A stretch of 64,000 nt of DNA from Eutypella sp. D-1 (Eukaryota > Ascomycota > Sordariomycetes > Xylariales > Diatrypaceae), in contig JAJTTP010000007.1 of the NCBI GenBank assembly GCA_023313575.1, positions 682,001 through 746,000 of the forward strand, given 5' to 3'. The position numbers and the translations under genes were made by a program. Below are positions 1-9,697 of this stretch, one piece after another; the stretch's first letter is position 1; every line of letters starts with the position of its first letter. The notes beneath the pieces were generated by a model that was not told the origin of the DNA, did no database searches, and saw only the letters and a list, made by a program, of their open reading frames with translations.

Positions 1-1181
1 TCCCGATCCACGGCCAGGGCCCGCCGCCCGACCCCCCGCAGCCCGCGGCCGACAGCGAGCAGGCGCGCGTAGAGCGGCGGCGGAAGCAGGCCGAGCTACT
101 GGAGAAGGCGAAGGAGGCGCGGGCCGCGGAGGCGGATGCGAAGTCGTCGTCACGCAATTCGAGGAGTAGCAAGGAAGACAAGAACAAGAAGAAAGACGGC
201 GGGGCAGACAAAGCAGCAGCGCTCCTCCGGAAACGCTTCTGGAAGGACGTGCACGTGCGCGAGGTCGACGGCGCGTGGGAGATCCACCTGGACGCGCGGC
301 CGCTGCGGCATCCGGCCACGAAGAAGGTGGTGCGGCTCCCGCTATCCAAGCACCCGCTCGCCGCCGCCCTCGCTCTCGAATGGGATCTCCTCGTCTCCGC
401 CCACCACGCCACCCGCCAGCACCTGATCCCCCTCACCAGCCTCGTGTGCCGCGCACTCGACATCGCCGCCGACGACGCCCTGCATGGCGCCGGCGCCGGC
501 GCTGATTCCATCCGCGCCGCTGTCGTTAAGACCGTCATGCGCTACCTCGATACCGACTCCCTGCTGTGCTGGACGCCGCCGCCGTCGTCGCCCGAGGACG
601 TCAATAATGACTCCGTGAAGTCCAAGTCCGAATCTGATCCCCTGTTCAACTCTGACCCCTTGTCAGAGGAGGAGCAGCCCGCCCCGCGGAGCCTGCACGA
701 GGCGCAGCGCCGCGCCGCCTCCGACGTGGTCAGCTACCTGGAGTCGCGCGTGTGGCCGGGGGTCCCGATCACGCCGGTGCTGGACGGCGACAGCATCGTG
801 CCGCGAGCGCAGCCGCCGGGGACGCGGGAGGTGGTCGAGGGCTGGGTCAGCGGGCTCGACGCCTGGGAGCTGGCCGGTCTCGAGCGCGCCGTGCTTGCTG
901 GCAAGAGCCTCCTCGGCGCCGTCCGCCTCCTCGTCGAGTGGACTGAGGGCCCCGTCAACGCCGGCTCCAGCACCCGCCCGGGCTCCGTGCTGCATAAGCA
1001 CCCGCGGACGCACGTGCATAAGTTCGGCGTCGAGCAAGCCGCCCGTCTCGCGAGCCTCGAGGTCGATTGGCAGATCCGCCAGTGGGGCGAGGTCGAGGAT
1101 ACCCATGACGTCGAGAAGGTCGATCTCCGTCGCCAGCTCGGCAGCGTCGTGCTGCTCGTCACTGGGACCGGGTCGCAGTGA
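1..1181 (+). CDS. ATP12: ATP12-family F1-ATPase assembly chaperone, 5'-truncated by window edge
   Basis: The frame is open from the window edge (first full codon at base 3) to the TGA ending at 1181, giving about 392 visible residues; the true start lies upstream. Family knowledge: Atp12 binds the alpha subunit of mitochondrial F1-ATPase in the matrix and hands it over for alpha/beta hexamer assembly. The sequence shows the expected core: FWKDVHVREVDGAWEIHLD (codons from about 230), a TPLTSL-like stretch (IPLTSLVCRALDI), TDSLLCW, a GWVSGLDAWELAGLERAV helix region, and a C-terminal VDWQIRQWGEVEDTHDV segment, where this family carries its conserved acidic residue. The visible N-terminal part (PIHGQGPPPDPP followed by a charged Lys/Glu/Arg stretch) looks like the variable linker after the presequence. 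A Ser/Asp/Glu-rich insert lies at about 600-680. No intron is visible. The family call is firm; only the 5' end is missing. Confidence 0.93.
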   Translation, partial: PIHGQGPPPDPPQPAADSEQARVERRRKQAELLEKAKEARAAEADAKSSSRNSRSSKEDKNKKKDGGADKAAALLRKRFWKDVHVREVDGAWEIHLDARPLRHPATKKVVRLPLSKHPLAAALALEWDLLVSAHHATRQHLIPLTSLVCRALDIAADDALHGAGAGADSIRAAVVKTVMRYLDTDSLLCWTPPPSSPEDVNNDSVKSKSESDPLFNSDPLSEEEQPAPRSLHEAQRRAASDVVSYLESRVWPGVPITPVLDGDSIVPRAQPPGTREVVEGWVSGLDAWELAGLERAVLAGKSLLGAVRLLVEWTEGPVNAGSSTRPGSVLHKHPRTHVHKFGVEQAARLASLEVDWQIRQWGEVEDTHDVEKVDLRRQLGSVVLLVTGTGSQ

Positions 1182-1776
1182 GTCGGTGCCGCGTTAGGGT
1201 TGTGTCGTGACATGTATATTACGCGTTACTTGGATATCCTTCCCCGAGGGAATGATAACAGCGCAGGCACAGCGTTCATTGGATGAATAGTCATAGAGTA
1301 CCGTCCATAGATAGCCCTTGAATCACATGCCAGCATGGGCGACGAGACCAAGGCCATGCATAAGGCTCAGGCTAAACATGTGTGGACGTAGGCAATATGA
1401 TCGCGAAGAGAGCTGTTTCGGGACAGAAAGTTCTCCTATTCGCACACCTGATGAAACTTCGGAGTGGCGCAATCTTGATGCCAGCCCGAGGGGGATTGCG
1501 TTCGAGGTCAATTCCACGGCAGTTCTTGTAGTTCTCAATACGCCCACTAGGAACTGTCAGACGTCAGTCAGGACTGAGACATACCGGAGGGGGGGGGGTA
1601 AAGGTTTCAAATAATATGGTGAGCGAGTGTAGCTATCTCCATATCCTATCCTCTGTTACACCATCTCTCGTATTCGCGGTGTAAATCAAATATGCTCTCC
1701 TTTCCCCTCCGTCCTTCGTGCTTATCACCACGCCTTTCCCCCGTCATTGCCCCTTGCACCGCGCTAGCTTGCTCTA
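1182..1776. other. intergenic between ATP12 and zinc-finger gene 1
   Basis: No convincing gene. The interval holds the 3' flanks of two convergent genes. A run of nine or more G lies at about 1590-1598. The last ~60 bases before 1777 resemble the sequence downstream of the second zinc-finger gene (about 3660-3745), which fits an old tandem duplication. Confidence 0.6.
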
Positions 1777-2456
1777 TCACCTAACGTCCGCGAATTTGCA
1801 ATACCGAGCCGTATGTCTTCTCATATTGTCCTTACGCGCATCCAGGAGCTTGCCGCAGCGCGGGCACGGGGCCCGTTGCTGCTTATGCCGTGCGTTAACG
1901 TGGCGGCGAAGATAGCTCGCTTCCGCGAACGTTTTGCCACAGTCCTCGCACCGATGTTTCCTCGTGTGGCATCGGATATGTTGTCTAGGAACAGATCAGC
2001 CAGCTGAGCACCAAGGGAAGGTATATTGGCTGGTTTCGGTGGTTTCAAAAATAGGGTTGATATATCAATGGCCTACCTCAGTTTTTGCTGGGTCTCACAG
2101 TGTTTTCCGCACTTGTCACACTGGAAACTGCCAGTGGGTGGTGATGATGGCATGCTAGGCGAGGAACCCTGGACGGACGGTATGGAAGTCATCAACGACG
2201 GTGTTTCCTCAATTGTCCATAAATCCGGGGATATGTTAGTATCAGACATAGTCGGATTGATCAGAAGCGTAGGGTTGATGTAGGCTGTCATGTCGTCCAA
2301 GTAGCTCAAGGAAAGGGTTTCCTCCAACGGCCATATTGGTTCCCACTGATAGTGTACATTTTCTTCCTGCCATCCTCCTCCTTGATCTCTCTCTCCCTGG
2401 CCATCCATTCCTGGTTGATAAAAAAGGAAATCCTCCACCAGAGACGCCCGTTCCAA
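1777..2456 (-). CDS. C2H2 zinc-finger protein, tandem paralogue 1 (5' end uncertain)
   Basis: Two minus-strand exons: 2456..2077 and 1984..1777, with a 92-base intron (donor GTAGGC at 2076, acceptor TAG ending at 1985). The splice joins KL|R to QHIRCH and rebuilds finger 1. Three fingers follow: CDKC-x12-H-x3-H, CEDC-x12-H-x4-H, and CPRC with HTARYC at its end. The last histidine of finger 3, present in the paralogue (HLERHC), is Tyr here, a CAT to TAT change. Upstream is an acidic, Ser/Pro-rich segment (WEPIWPLEETLSLSYLDD) that could be an activation region; this is inference. The first in-frame ATG is at 2408 (179 aa), but the frame is open further upstream, so the start or an upstream exon is unresolved. 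It probably acts as a DNA-binding nuclear factor; target unknown. The closest relative in the window is the gene at 3745-4604. Confidence 0.72.
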
Positions 2457-3561
2457 ACTGATTGTCTTCTCCCTAATTATGTTACTTAGTTGGTGGAGAA
2501 TGAAGGCTCAACGTCATTGACGTAGGACGCTGCAGTCTATGGGACTTGAATGGATACATGCTCGCTAGGCCTTTAAGAGCGTTGGGTTTCAACAATAGGG
2601 TAAAGTATCGAAATCGTGAGCGGTTGCTACAATCTGATGTTGAATAAGACAAAATGTAATCTTTAGCTGCGTTGAATCCTTGAGTAGGAGAGAGAATCAT
2701 TCAGACGAAACTCAGGTTGCGGGATAGGTTATATATGCACTTGTTCCTCATACGTTTCCATCTCGGTGCAACAAGGCCAGGCAGGCTCCCTGGGAACACG
2801 ACCTTGTGGCTGGATTCGATATGGGCTATGCTATGTTATGCGCCTGGACCTCATACGCGTGTACATTACATGGCTAATCATGCTCGCGATTAAGCAATGA
2901 GGCCGAGTAGTAGGCGATATACCTTTGTCACTTCCAACTCAAACTTGGCCTCAAAGTAAACAGATAGTAGTATACAACCGGTTCGGGAATCGCTGCACGT
3001 CGACACATTCCCGAGGTAATTTGCAAAGAGGCCAAGTTTCCAGCACTCTTGGAAATAGACTGACTGTTGTGACTTAAAGAAGACGGTATGGCGCTGCAAT
3101 TCCCCCTAGGGAAAGGGGAAAGGGGGCTTGGAGGCAGATTCTACCAGCTATCCGTACTCAGGTCACACTACACATGCAAGTTACGTCGTGCCTAACACCC
3201 ATCCTAGGGGGGTAACGGCTTGTGCGTCGCTTTCCCCGAGGTACATTTTATACCTTGCTTTCCCATGTACTCACCTCTCTTCACAGTATGTGCTTGGCTG
3301 TTTTCTGCATTTTTAACTAAGGCTCTGATTATTTGTTCGTTAAGTTGATTGCTAAATTGAGGCTGGGTGGCTAAAGACGTTCCCTAATTTTCATTACTTC
3401 CGCTGGAGCTGTTCCCAAGGCTGTATGAAGCTTGTTCGTTCCAGCGGACGAACTGTTTAATGCAGTTCGGTCAGCAATCCAATAGGAGGGCCCGTAAAAC
3501 ACCGGTCAACATAATTCATCTATTGTATTCATAAACGGCTACCCCACCGATGCGCGCACCC
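2457..3561. other. intergenic, decayed duplicate of the dienelactone hydrolase downstream region
   Basis: No gene supported. Short stretches are collinear with the interval 4605-6049: about 2895-2960 with 4990-5060 (shared TTGGCCTCAAA and GAGGCC..TAG motifs), 3353 with 5694 (AATTGAGGCTG), and 3430-3450 with 5917-5935 (TTCCAGCGGACGA / ATCCAGCGGACGA). The small minus-strand reading frame at 2482-2700 shows no recognisable domain. Confidence 0.5.
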
Positions 3562-3617
3562 TTACAGGTTCTTGGCCAGGAAATTGAGGACGATCTCGTA
3601 GCCGCGCTTGTACTCTC
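3562..3617 (-). pseudogene. C-terminal fragment of a dienelactone hydrolase gene
   Basis: Read on the minus strand, this encodes EYKRGYEIVLNFLAKNL followed by TAA. The C-terminus of the intact dienelactone hydrolase at 6050-7045 is EYKRGYEVVLKFLAKNL. Nucleotide similarity continues into the 3' flank on both sides (3530-3561 versus 6010-6049). Nothing upstream of about 3620 matches the rest of the gene, so only the last ~17 codons survive. It is best read as the residue of a tandem duplication that included the zinc-finger gene and then lost most of the hydrolase copy. Confidence 0.85.
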
Positions 3618-3744
3618 TCTACCCCGCCTCGCACAAGGAGTAGAAAAAGAGTGGCCTGACTTTAAAAGAAAGAGCCTCCCCCTTTCCGCACCCACAGAAT
3701 CCGATTATATCTCCTACACGACACTAGCTTGCCACAATACTACT

Positions 3745-4604
3745 TCACCCACCCGCGAATTTACAGTGCCTTTCCAAATGTCTCCTCATGTTATCCTTGC
3801 GCGCGTCCAGAAGCTTGCCGCAGCGCGGGCACGGTGCCCGCAGCTTCTTATGCCGGGCGTTAACGTGGCGGCGGAGATAGCTCGCCTCCGCGAACGTCTG
3901 CGGACACTCTGCGCACCGATGGCTTCGTTTATGGCATCGCATGTGCTGGCTAAAAGAGGCAGGTCAGCTGGTTAAGTCCTCCCTAGTGCAAGTGATATGA
4001 TGGTATGCTTCCTTTTGATGTTTCAGAAGCTAAGTGTGAGCGGGGAAGGGAGTTGGGGGGGTGGTAGACAGAGCGGCAGACAAATAGATGGGACTTACTT
4101 GAGCTTTTGACGGGTCTCCCATGACTTGCCGCATTCGTCGCAGAGGAAACCGCCGTTGCGTAGCGACGACGATGACGTGCTGGGGGAAGAGCCCTGAGGC
4201 GAGGACCCAGAAACCGTCAACGGCGGCGTTTCCGGCTGGTTCGTGGCGGCACCGTTTTCAACCACGGGCAGGTTCATCAGCCAATTCGGCTCGACGTAGT
4301 CCCCAGTACTGCCCAGGGTGTCGTCTGTGGAGAAACTCGATAGCGGGGTGAATGCGGGAGACCGCACGTCTTCAAACGACCATGCTGGCTCCCAGGGGTG
4401 ATGTGTAATTGCCTCCTGGCCTGCTCCCTCCGGGGTAGTGGAACTCAGATCGGGGATCCCGAAATCCCACTCGCCTCCCGGCGCCCACGTACAATCATCA
4501 GTGATAAATAGGAGCCTGTAGATGTTGTCGTCAACATCTACAGGCTCCTCTTTATCATGGTTAACACTCCATTCTCGCGAAATAGTGGTTAGAGGAGGAC
4601 GATT
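3745..4604 (-). CDS. C2H2 zinc-finger protein, tandem paralogue 2 (5' end uncertain)
   Basis: Exon 2 is 3949..3745 and the preceding exon ends at 4099, with a 149-base intron (donor GTAAGT at 4098, acceptor TTTTAG ending at 3950). The join gives KLN|QHMRCH, completing finger 1 (CDEC-x12-H-x3-H). Finger 2 is CAEC-x12-H-x4-H and finger 3 is CPRC-x13-H-x3-H followed by Cys; all ligands are intact, unlike paralogue 1. The open frame reaches a stop at 4605-4607 with no in-frame ATG before 4277. Similarity to paralogue 1 (WEP..W motif, Ser/Thr/Pro-rich linker) extends upstream of that ATG, so the real start is probably in an upstream exon not identified here. The 5' part contains the long inverted repeat at 4502-4557, which may mean it is leader or intron rather than coding. 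Probably a DNA-binding protein; target unknown. Confidence 0.7.
4502..4557. repeat. 26-bp near-perfect inverted repeat (hairpin)
   Basis: The arms at 4502-4527 and 4532-4557 are reverse complements with a single mismatch, separated by the 4-base loop TCGT. The innermost 18 bases of each arm (AGGAGCCTGTAGATGTTG and its complement) match perfectly. It lies at the 5' end of the second zinc-finger gene and could form a strong stem-loop in its transcript or be a cruciform-prone site. Confidence 0.9.
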
Positions 4605-6049
4605 CTACGTCCTCCCTCAGGGGCTTTATATGTCCTTTCCTCACCCTGTGTGAAGGATGCTCTCGTGCGTACCTAGGTAGACTTGCGTTGTTGCTGAAAA
4701 TCAAGCTGTAAGGGGTTGACTGCCAACTGATCTGGCTAAATGGCGATAGGGAAAAATGAAGAAGAGCAGTTCTAAGGTTCCACAGCTTTACAAGAGCAGC
4801 GACTGGCTTTATATACGTCGCAAAAGTATACCACCTGGATAGTTTTCCCCATAGCTATTAGACAAGACTCCTTGAGGCCAATACGACTCCCACATTTTTC
4901 GAGGCCAGGCTCAGCGTGCGCTGCTGCGCCATGATCATGTAATTGCAGCTCACCCACATGCTGGTTCGGGGGCCAATCACGCCCGCGATGAGACTGAGGC
5001 CAAATAGAGTAGTTTGGGACGTATTGGGGACCCCCCGAACCTAACCTTGGCCTCAAAAAGTGGACGAATGATCGATGACGGAACAGGGCCCGCAATACTT
5101 GTATATGCATATGTGTTTGTCCATATCGCATAACCCCCCTCCCCCTTTTCTAGTGTAATGCGTGATACAGATACCCTCGCTGCTCCCGTCATGCATAATA
5201 AGCATAAGTTAAAGCTGGCGCATTGGGTAGTACAGGGCTGTCAAGAGTTGTTTCTTAAGGGACGCTTCAACAACTTTACAGATCTTATACGAGATCTAAA
5301 ATAGGTATGACTGTGCCGAGTACAAGACCTACAGCTCCACGGTAGTGTGCTGAATAGTTTTCCTGATATCGTAGTAAGCTTATTATATATGACCTCTGAG
5401 ATGATAAGCCTGTCGTCGCAATCTATCACTTTCTGCTGGTGGAAATCATATATCACGTCCTGGCTGACCCCCTATACTGACGCGTGGCTTATAGATCTGT
5501 TGATGGCTGGTTAGACTATAGCTCTCTCATTGAGGAAGGAGCTTATGGAAGGAATAGATAGTATACTCCGAAACTTGTACATATGGTAGTCTAGAAATCT
5601 ATCATGAACAGTCAGCAGCTTTGACTTTATATAGTGTCAGGCGGCTTATTCGTGCTGCTGATTGATTACATATGAGTCGCAGTCACTCCCCTAAAAAATT
5701 GAGGCTGACCTTGTACTACCTATTTGCTCGAAAGTCCTGAGAACATCTGATCGGTACTATACACAATTTTAACTACCTCATCACATTCATGCCTAGGCAC
5801 ATGCTTGACACTCGTTCGTCTCGAAGTAGACCAGCCAGTCAGGGACTCCCCCGCATCTTGTTTTCTCAAATACCACTTTTTGCCGGAGCTTTCTCCAGAT
5901 CTGCGCGAAGAGTTTTCGATCCAGCGGACGAGCAGCTTGTCACCATTCTGTCAATACATCTCATACAGGGCGTGATGGAAACGTTACGCGACATCATTTC
6001 ATTGATTTTTTATTCATAGGGCGGCTACCGCAGCAACGCGCGCGCACCC
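4605..6049. other. intergenic between zinc-finger gene 2 and dienelactone hydrolase
   Basis: No gene supported. The interval is the less-decayed counterpart of 2457-3561 and shares several short collinear blocks with it, the clearest being 6005-6049 next to the hydrolase stop codon. Small reading frames here have no domains or splice-compatible partners. Confidence 0.55.
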
Positions 6050-7045
6050 TCACAGGTTCTTGGCCAGGAACTTGAGGACGACCTCGTAGCCGCGCTTGTA
6101 CTCGGCGCGGACGCGCTCGTCGTCGAGGTCGGCACGGGCGGCCATCCAGCCGTGGATCTGGTCACCGAAGGTCTCGACGTACTTAGCGACTGTCAGGCTG
6201 GCCTCGAACTTCTCGACGTCGGCTGGGTCCTCGTCCTTGGACGCCAGCAGACACGTAGGCACCTTGATCTTGCCGGCCTCCGACGCGTCCACCATCGCCG
6301 GGTGGACGTGCACGCCGGCAGCAAAGCGGTTCTCCGGGGCCAAGGTCGCCAGCGAGACGACCTTGCCTCCCCAGCAGTACTATTTCGTGAAGACGGGTAA
6401 GCTTAGCTTCATCGATTTTCACCCCCTTGCAACTCCGGTCCCCCAATGGCTAGACAAGGGGGAAAAAAACTTACCCCCAGAAGAGCCCAGGTCTTAATAC
6501 CGGGGTACTTAGCGGAGACGGCGTCGAGGTAGGCGGGGATCTTGGCGGCGACGCTGGGGGGCGAGTAGGCGTTGAAGAACTCGCCGAGGTCCTTCTGCTT
6601 CTCGGGGGTGTCCGGGGGAAACTTCTCGATGGGAAACGGCTTGCCGCCAAACCAGTCGGGCATGAAGACGCGGTACTTCTGGGCGTCGTCAGAGGTGCCC
6701 AGGATGTCGGCGCCCTGCAGGGTCTGCGGGAAGTACCCGAAGATGTCGTAGATGGCGATGATGCCCTTGGTCGCGTCGCTGGGGCCGGTGGTATCTTTTT
6801 TTACGAGGGGGGAGGGAGGGCGGAGGTGTCAGTCTGTGTGGAAGAGCAAAGAGAGAAAGAAAAAGAAAAGGGAGGGGAAGGCCATAAAACATAAAGAATT
6901 ATAAATTAGATTGAAATCTATACTTACAGGTGTTCAAACCGCCGAGCTCCTCGTACGTCCCCTTGGCATCGTAGCCCTTGGAGATGACGGGGGGGACGTT
7001 GCAGCAGGCCTCGGAGTGGCCGTGGGAGGCGGGCATGGTCGACAT
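6050..7045 (-). CDS. dienelactone hydrolase family protein (alpha/beta hydrolase), 3 exons
   Basis: Exons 7045..6928, 6794..6475 and 6379..6050 give 255 residues. Introns have donors GTAAGTA at 6927 and GTAAGT at 6474, and acceptors AAAAG ending at 6795 and AATAG ending at 6380. Reading frame holds across both joins (NT|Y..GPSDATKG and WALLG|YCWGGK). The alpha/beta-hydrolase Cys-Asp-His triad is visible: nucleophile Cys148 in GYCWGG, Asp195 in ASKDEDP, and His222 in DQIHGW. The IYDIFGYFPQTLQGADIL segment after strand 1 is typical of fungal members. The family hydrolyses dienelactones and related cyclic esters; many fungal homologues have no known substrate. The length is normal for the family. 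The frame also continues upstream of the chosen ATG to 7462 (see separate entry). A C-terminal scrap of a second copy lies at 3562-3617. Confidence 0.9.
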
Positions 7046-7462
7046 GCTGGCGGTGTTTGGGGGATTTAGTTTATTCGCAAGAGTCTTGTTGTTATGATTG
7101 TTGTTGCTGTTGCTGTTGAGAATGGCAGTAGTAGTCGATTGCAATGTTCTGCTGTTTGGTGTAGTCGTTGACGATGTCGGGGTAGAAGAAGTGAGGGAGC
7201 TACAGCAAGAAAAATGACGCTGAATTTGGGCACTACCCGTAGTATCCTTAGTGGTTATGCTGGTGGTGGTAGTGTTTCCATAATAAGAGGTCCGGGTAGT
7301 TGCAAATGCCGCACCGGAACCGATACCCACCACCACCGCCGCACTGCTACTACTACTACTACTACTACCGAAGCTCGACGAAACTGCTGCCGTCGTACCT
7401 CTGCTGCCGACCTTCCCGACCTTCTGTAGATTCTGTAGATGCTTCGATGCAGACATCCTCAC
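7046..7462 (-). other. in-frame N-terminal extension of the dienelactone hydrolase, possible alternative start
   Basis: The frame of the hydrolase's first exon stays open for 139 codons upstream to an ATG at 7462. It begins MRMSASKHLQNLQKVGKVGS, which is basic and lacks acidic residues, as in a mitochondrial presequence. It is followed by a Ser/Thr/Asn-rich stretch with a Ser run encoded by a trinucleotide repeat. It could be a targeting form of the enzyme (394 aa in total) or simply an open 5' leader. The downstream ATG at 7045 gives the length usual for the family. Confidence 0.4.
7347..7368. repeat. (CTA)n trinucleotide microsatellite
   Basis: About seven CTA units. On the minus strand they read as a serine run inside the N-terminal extension of the dienelactone hydrolase frame. 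Confidence 0.9.
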
Positions 7463-8398
7463 ACAATTCCGAACAATTGGATAAAGAGGGTTTCTATGGA
7501 GCTTCAGGGCTCACTGTACGAATCGGAAATCAATCAATCTGGTAAATGCCATAAAATAAGTCACCTACATACCAATGTATATTTAGTTAGTACATCCATG
7601 GATGGGAATAACTACCTACATGTATATACCTAGAGTAGGTACTGAACCCGGATCGCATATCTACATATATTATCTTTTGAGGTCGGTATGTATCTACACA
7701 TAATATCCATTACCTATCCATTGCCTGCTACCTACCCCTCCGGAATAATGCCTCGGCGCAAGCTATCGTAGGTCCCCTAGCATGTGCCAGCTGTGTAAGC
7801 TTCAAGTCTAGCTTGTTTTGTATCAGTTAGGGGATGAGGGGTAAATCGGTTTACTTAATGCTTCCGCATGCATGACGACATGCTACGTAATCCAGACCCC
7901 ATGGAGGGGTAAAATTGAATTAGGTAAGCATACATATGCCAAGATCTAAACCCACAAAAGGGGGGCAGCCAGGAATAAGGATACGATACCCCTCAAGGAT
8001 ATCAAGCCCCTGAGCTGAGTTCGCCCTATATCCATCCGCTGTATATCCATGGAATTGCATCACCGAGAGTAAATCACGAGATTCGTGGTTCCGCGATATG
8101 ATTGTTGATCGAATAGCGCGCTCGCCCACAACGTGGGTCTTAGATTAAGATGTTACCAGCTATGAAAAAATGTCTTCCAGGAAGAGAATGGCTTGAATGA
8201 CCCGTGAAGGGGATCATAACAACGAATGAACTCCAACACCGTTCAATCTCCCAAGCGCATAGCCATAAAAAGAACAAAAAGAAAACTCCATCCCATGCTT
8301 AAAACGTCGCTCGTATGAAAACCTGACATAGCGCTTTTCCTTATCCAGCTCACATGTTTACACGAACTCATCAAAGCGCATACCGCAGCCCCCATGTT
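7463..8398. other. intergenic, promoter side of the dienelactone hydrolase
   Basis: No gene supported. The sequence has moderate AT content with repeated TACCTA/TAGGTA-like short words around 7560-7740. It holds the upstream region of the hydrolase and the 3' flank of the gene at 8399-9697. Confidence 0.55.
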
Positions 8399-9697
8399 TC
8401 AGACAAGCTGTCTCTCACAACTTTGTGGAAGGTCGACTCCGGGAGGGCCGGGACTTATGCTGAGAAGGGAATCGCATTCCATCCCATCTCCAGATGTCGA
8501 CTCGATGCCTTGTTGGTTCCCCGAAGTATCGGACTGACCAGCTTCATCGCTTTCCCCCGTGCTAGAATCCGTCTTTTTAGCGGAGCTTCGGAGTCTCAGC
8601 TCGGCTAGAATCTCGTTGACCCCCTTACCCTCTGTATCGCTGGGCAGCTTCTTGATAGCGGGTGGCGGTGGTGCCTCCGAGGGGTCCAGCTCCTCGAATT
8701 CCACCACGGCCCACTCGGAAGACAGGGCAGTCCTCCAAGACTCCGGATTGCGGACTTTGGTGTACACAAGTCTGCCGCGGTGGTCCCGCCGCTCCCATTT
8801 TAATTGCATCATGCGTACAAGCTGCCTCGAGCGTGGGGCAAGGAGCGAGACATGGCCGATCTTGTACCAGCCAACGAAAGCGAACAGCCCATGTTTCTCT
8901 ACCATAGTACGGCCTTTTTTACGGCATTCTTCGAAGAGCGCAATGGCTTGGTGGTCCGGAGGAGTATATTCGATGGGATCAATGCTTGGCAGGGGGCGCT
9001 CCATGAAATTATCGTGCTCGGTCTCCGGTTCCACCTTGGTCGAAGAAGTTTCTTGGATACTTCGGGCTGACAGAGAATTATCATGTTGGCCATTCGAATC
9101 GTGCTTCCCTATGTTGGTGGTGGCGCTGTGAAGTGTATCTGCGGTAGCTTCAGTAGAAGTTGCTTCACCAACTTCGACAGTAGCTGCTTCATCGGTTCCC
9201 TCCTTGACGCTAATCTCAGACGCGTCGAATGACCTCTCTGGCTCGCCATCAGGATAGAGATCCCAGGGGCCGTGTTCCAGGACCGCCGCAGCGTAACCGG
9301 GGAGCAAAGCTCGGCCAGTTCTAGTAAACACGATGCGATGATTACTCCATAGCGAATTGGCTCCCCAATACAAATTGACGTAAGCCAACTCTTTTGGGCG
9401 ATCAACGGAGTCGTAAAATGTAGCGCTGTCATTTTTGAACGTAGTAGGACGGAAGTGCTGCAAGATCTCATCTCTATGATACGCGTCGGGTTCAACGGCG
9501 GGCGGTTCCTGAGAGCTGTCCAAAAACGCACGGCGCCCTCCGCCTTCGCTGCCACCCCGAGCACCAGTATCGGGCCCTCCGGCACCCCGGTTATGACTGC
9601 GGCTGGAATGGCCCGGGGGAAGCTCCGCAGATGACGGTTCGGGCGGAGAGCCGCCCTCAGCCTGGCGGCGACGGAACGGTGGGACATATGCCGGCAT
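8399..9697 (-). CDS. conserved fungal protein of unknown function (432 aa, single exon)
   Basis: One uninterrupted frame runs from ATG at 9697 (MPAYVPPFRRRQAEG) to a stop at 8399. Three parts can be seen. The N-terminal 65 residues are low-complexity, Arg/Gly/Pro/Ser-rich. A compact first block (DEILQHFRPTTFKNDSATFYDS through HGPWDLYPDG) follows. After an acidic Ser/Thr-rich linker comes a second compact block (IALFEECRKKGRTMVEKHGLF to SSEWAVVEFEELD). The C-terminal ~80 residues are again disordered. The two globular blocks rich in aromatic residues suggest one interrupted domain. I recognise the general look of an uncharacterised fungal family, but no catalytic motif and no membrane segment. 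Function is not assigned. Confidence 0.8.
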   Translation of the reverse strand: MPAYVPPFRRRQAEGGSPPEPSSAELPPGHSSRSHNRGAGGPDTGARGGSEGGGRRAFLDSSQEPPAVEPDAYHRDEILQHFRPTTFKNDSATFYDSVDRPKELAYVNLYWGANSLWSNHRIVFTRTGRALLPGYAAAVLEHGPWDLYPDGEPERSFDASEISVKEGTDEAATVEVGEATSTEATADTLHSATTNIGKHDSNGQHDNSLSARSIQETSSTKVEPETEHDNFMERPLPSIDPIEYTPPDHQAIALFEECRKKGRTMVEKHGLFAFVGWYKIGHVSLLAPRSRQLVRMMQLKWERRDHRGRLVYTKVRNPESWRTALSSEWAVVEFEELDPSEAPPPPAIKKLPSDTEGKGVNEILAELRLRSSAKKTDSSTGESDEAGQSDTSGNQQGIESTSGDGMECDSLLSISPGPPGVDLPQSCERQLV

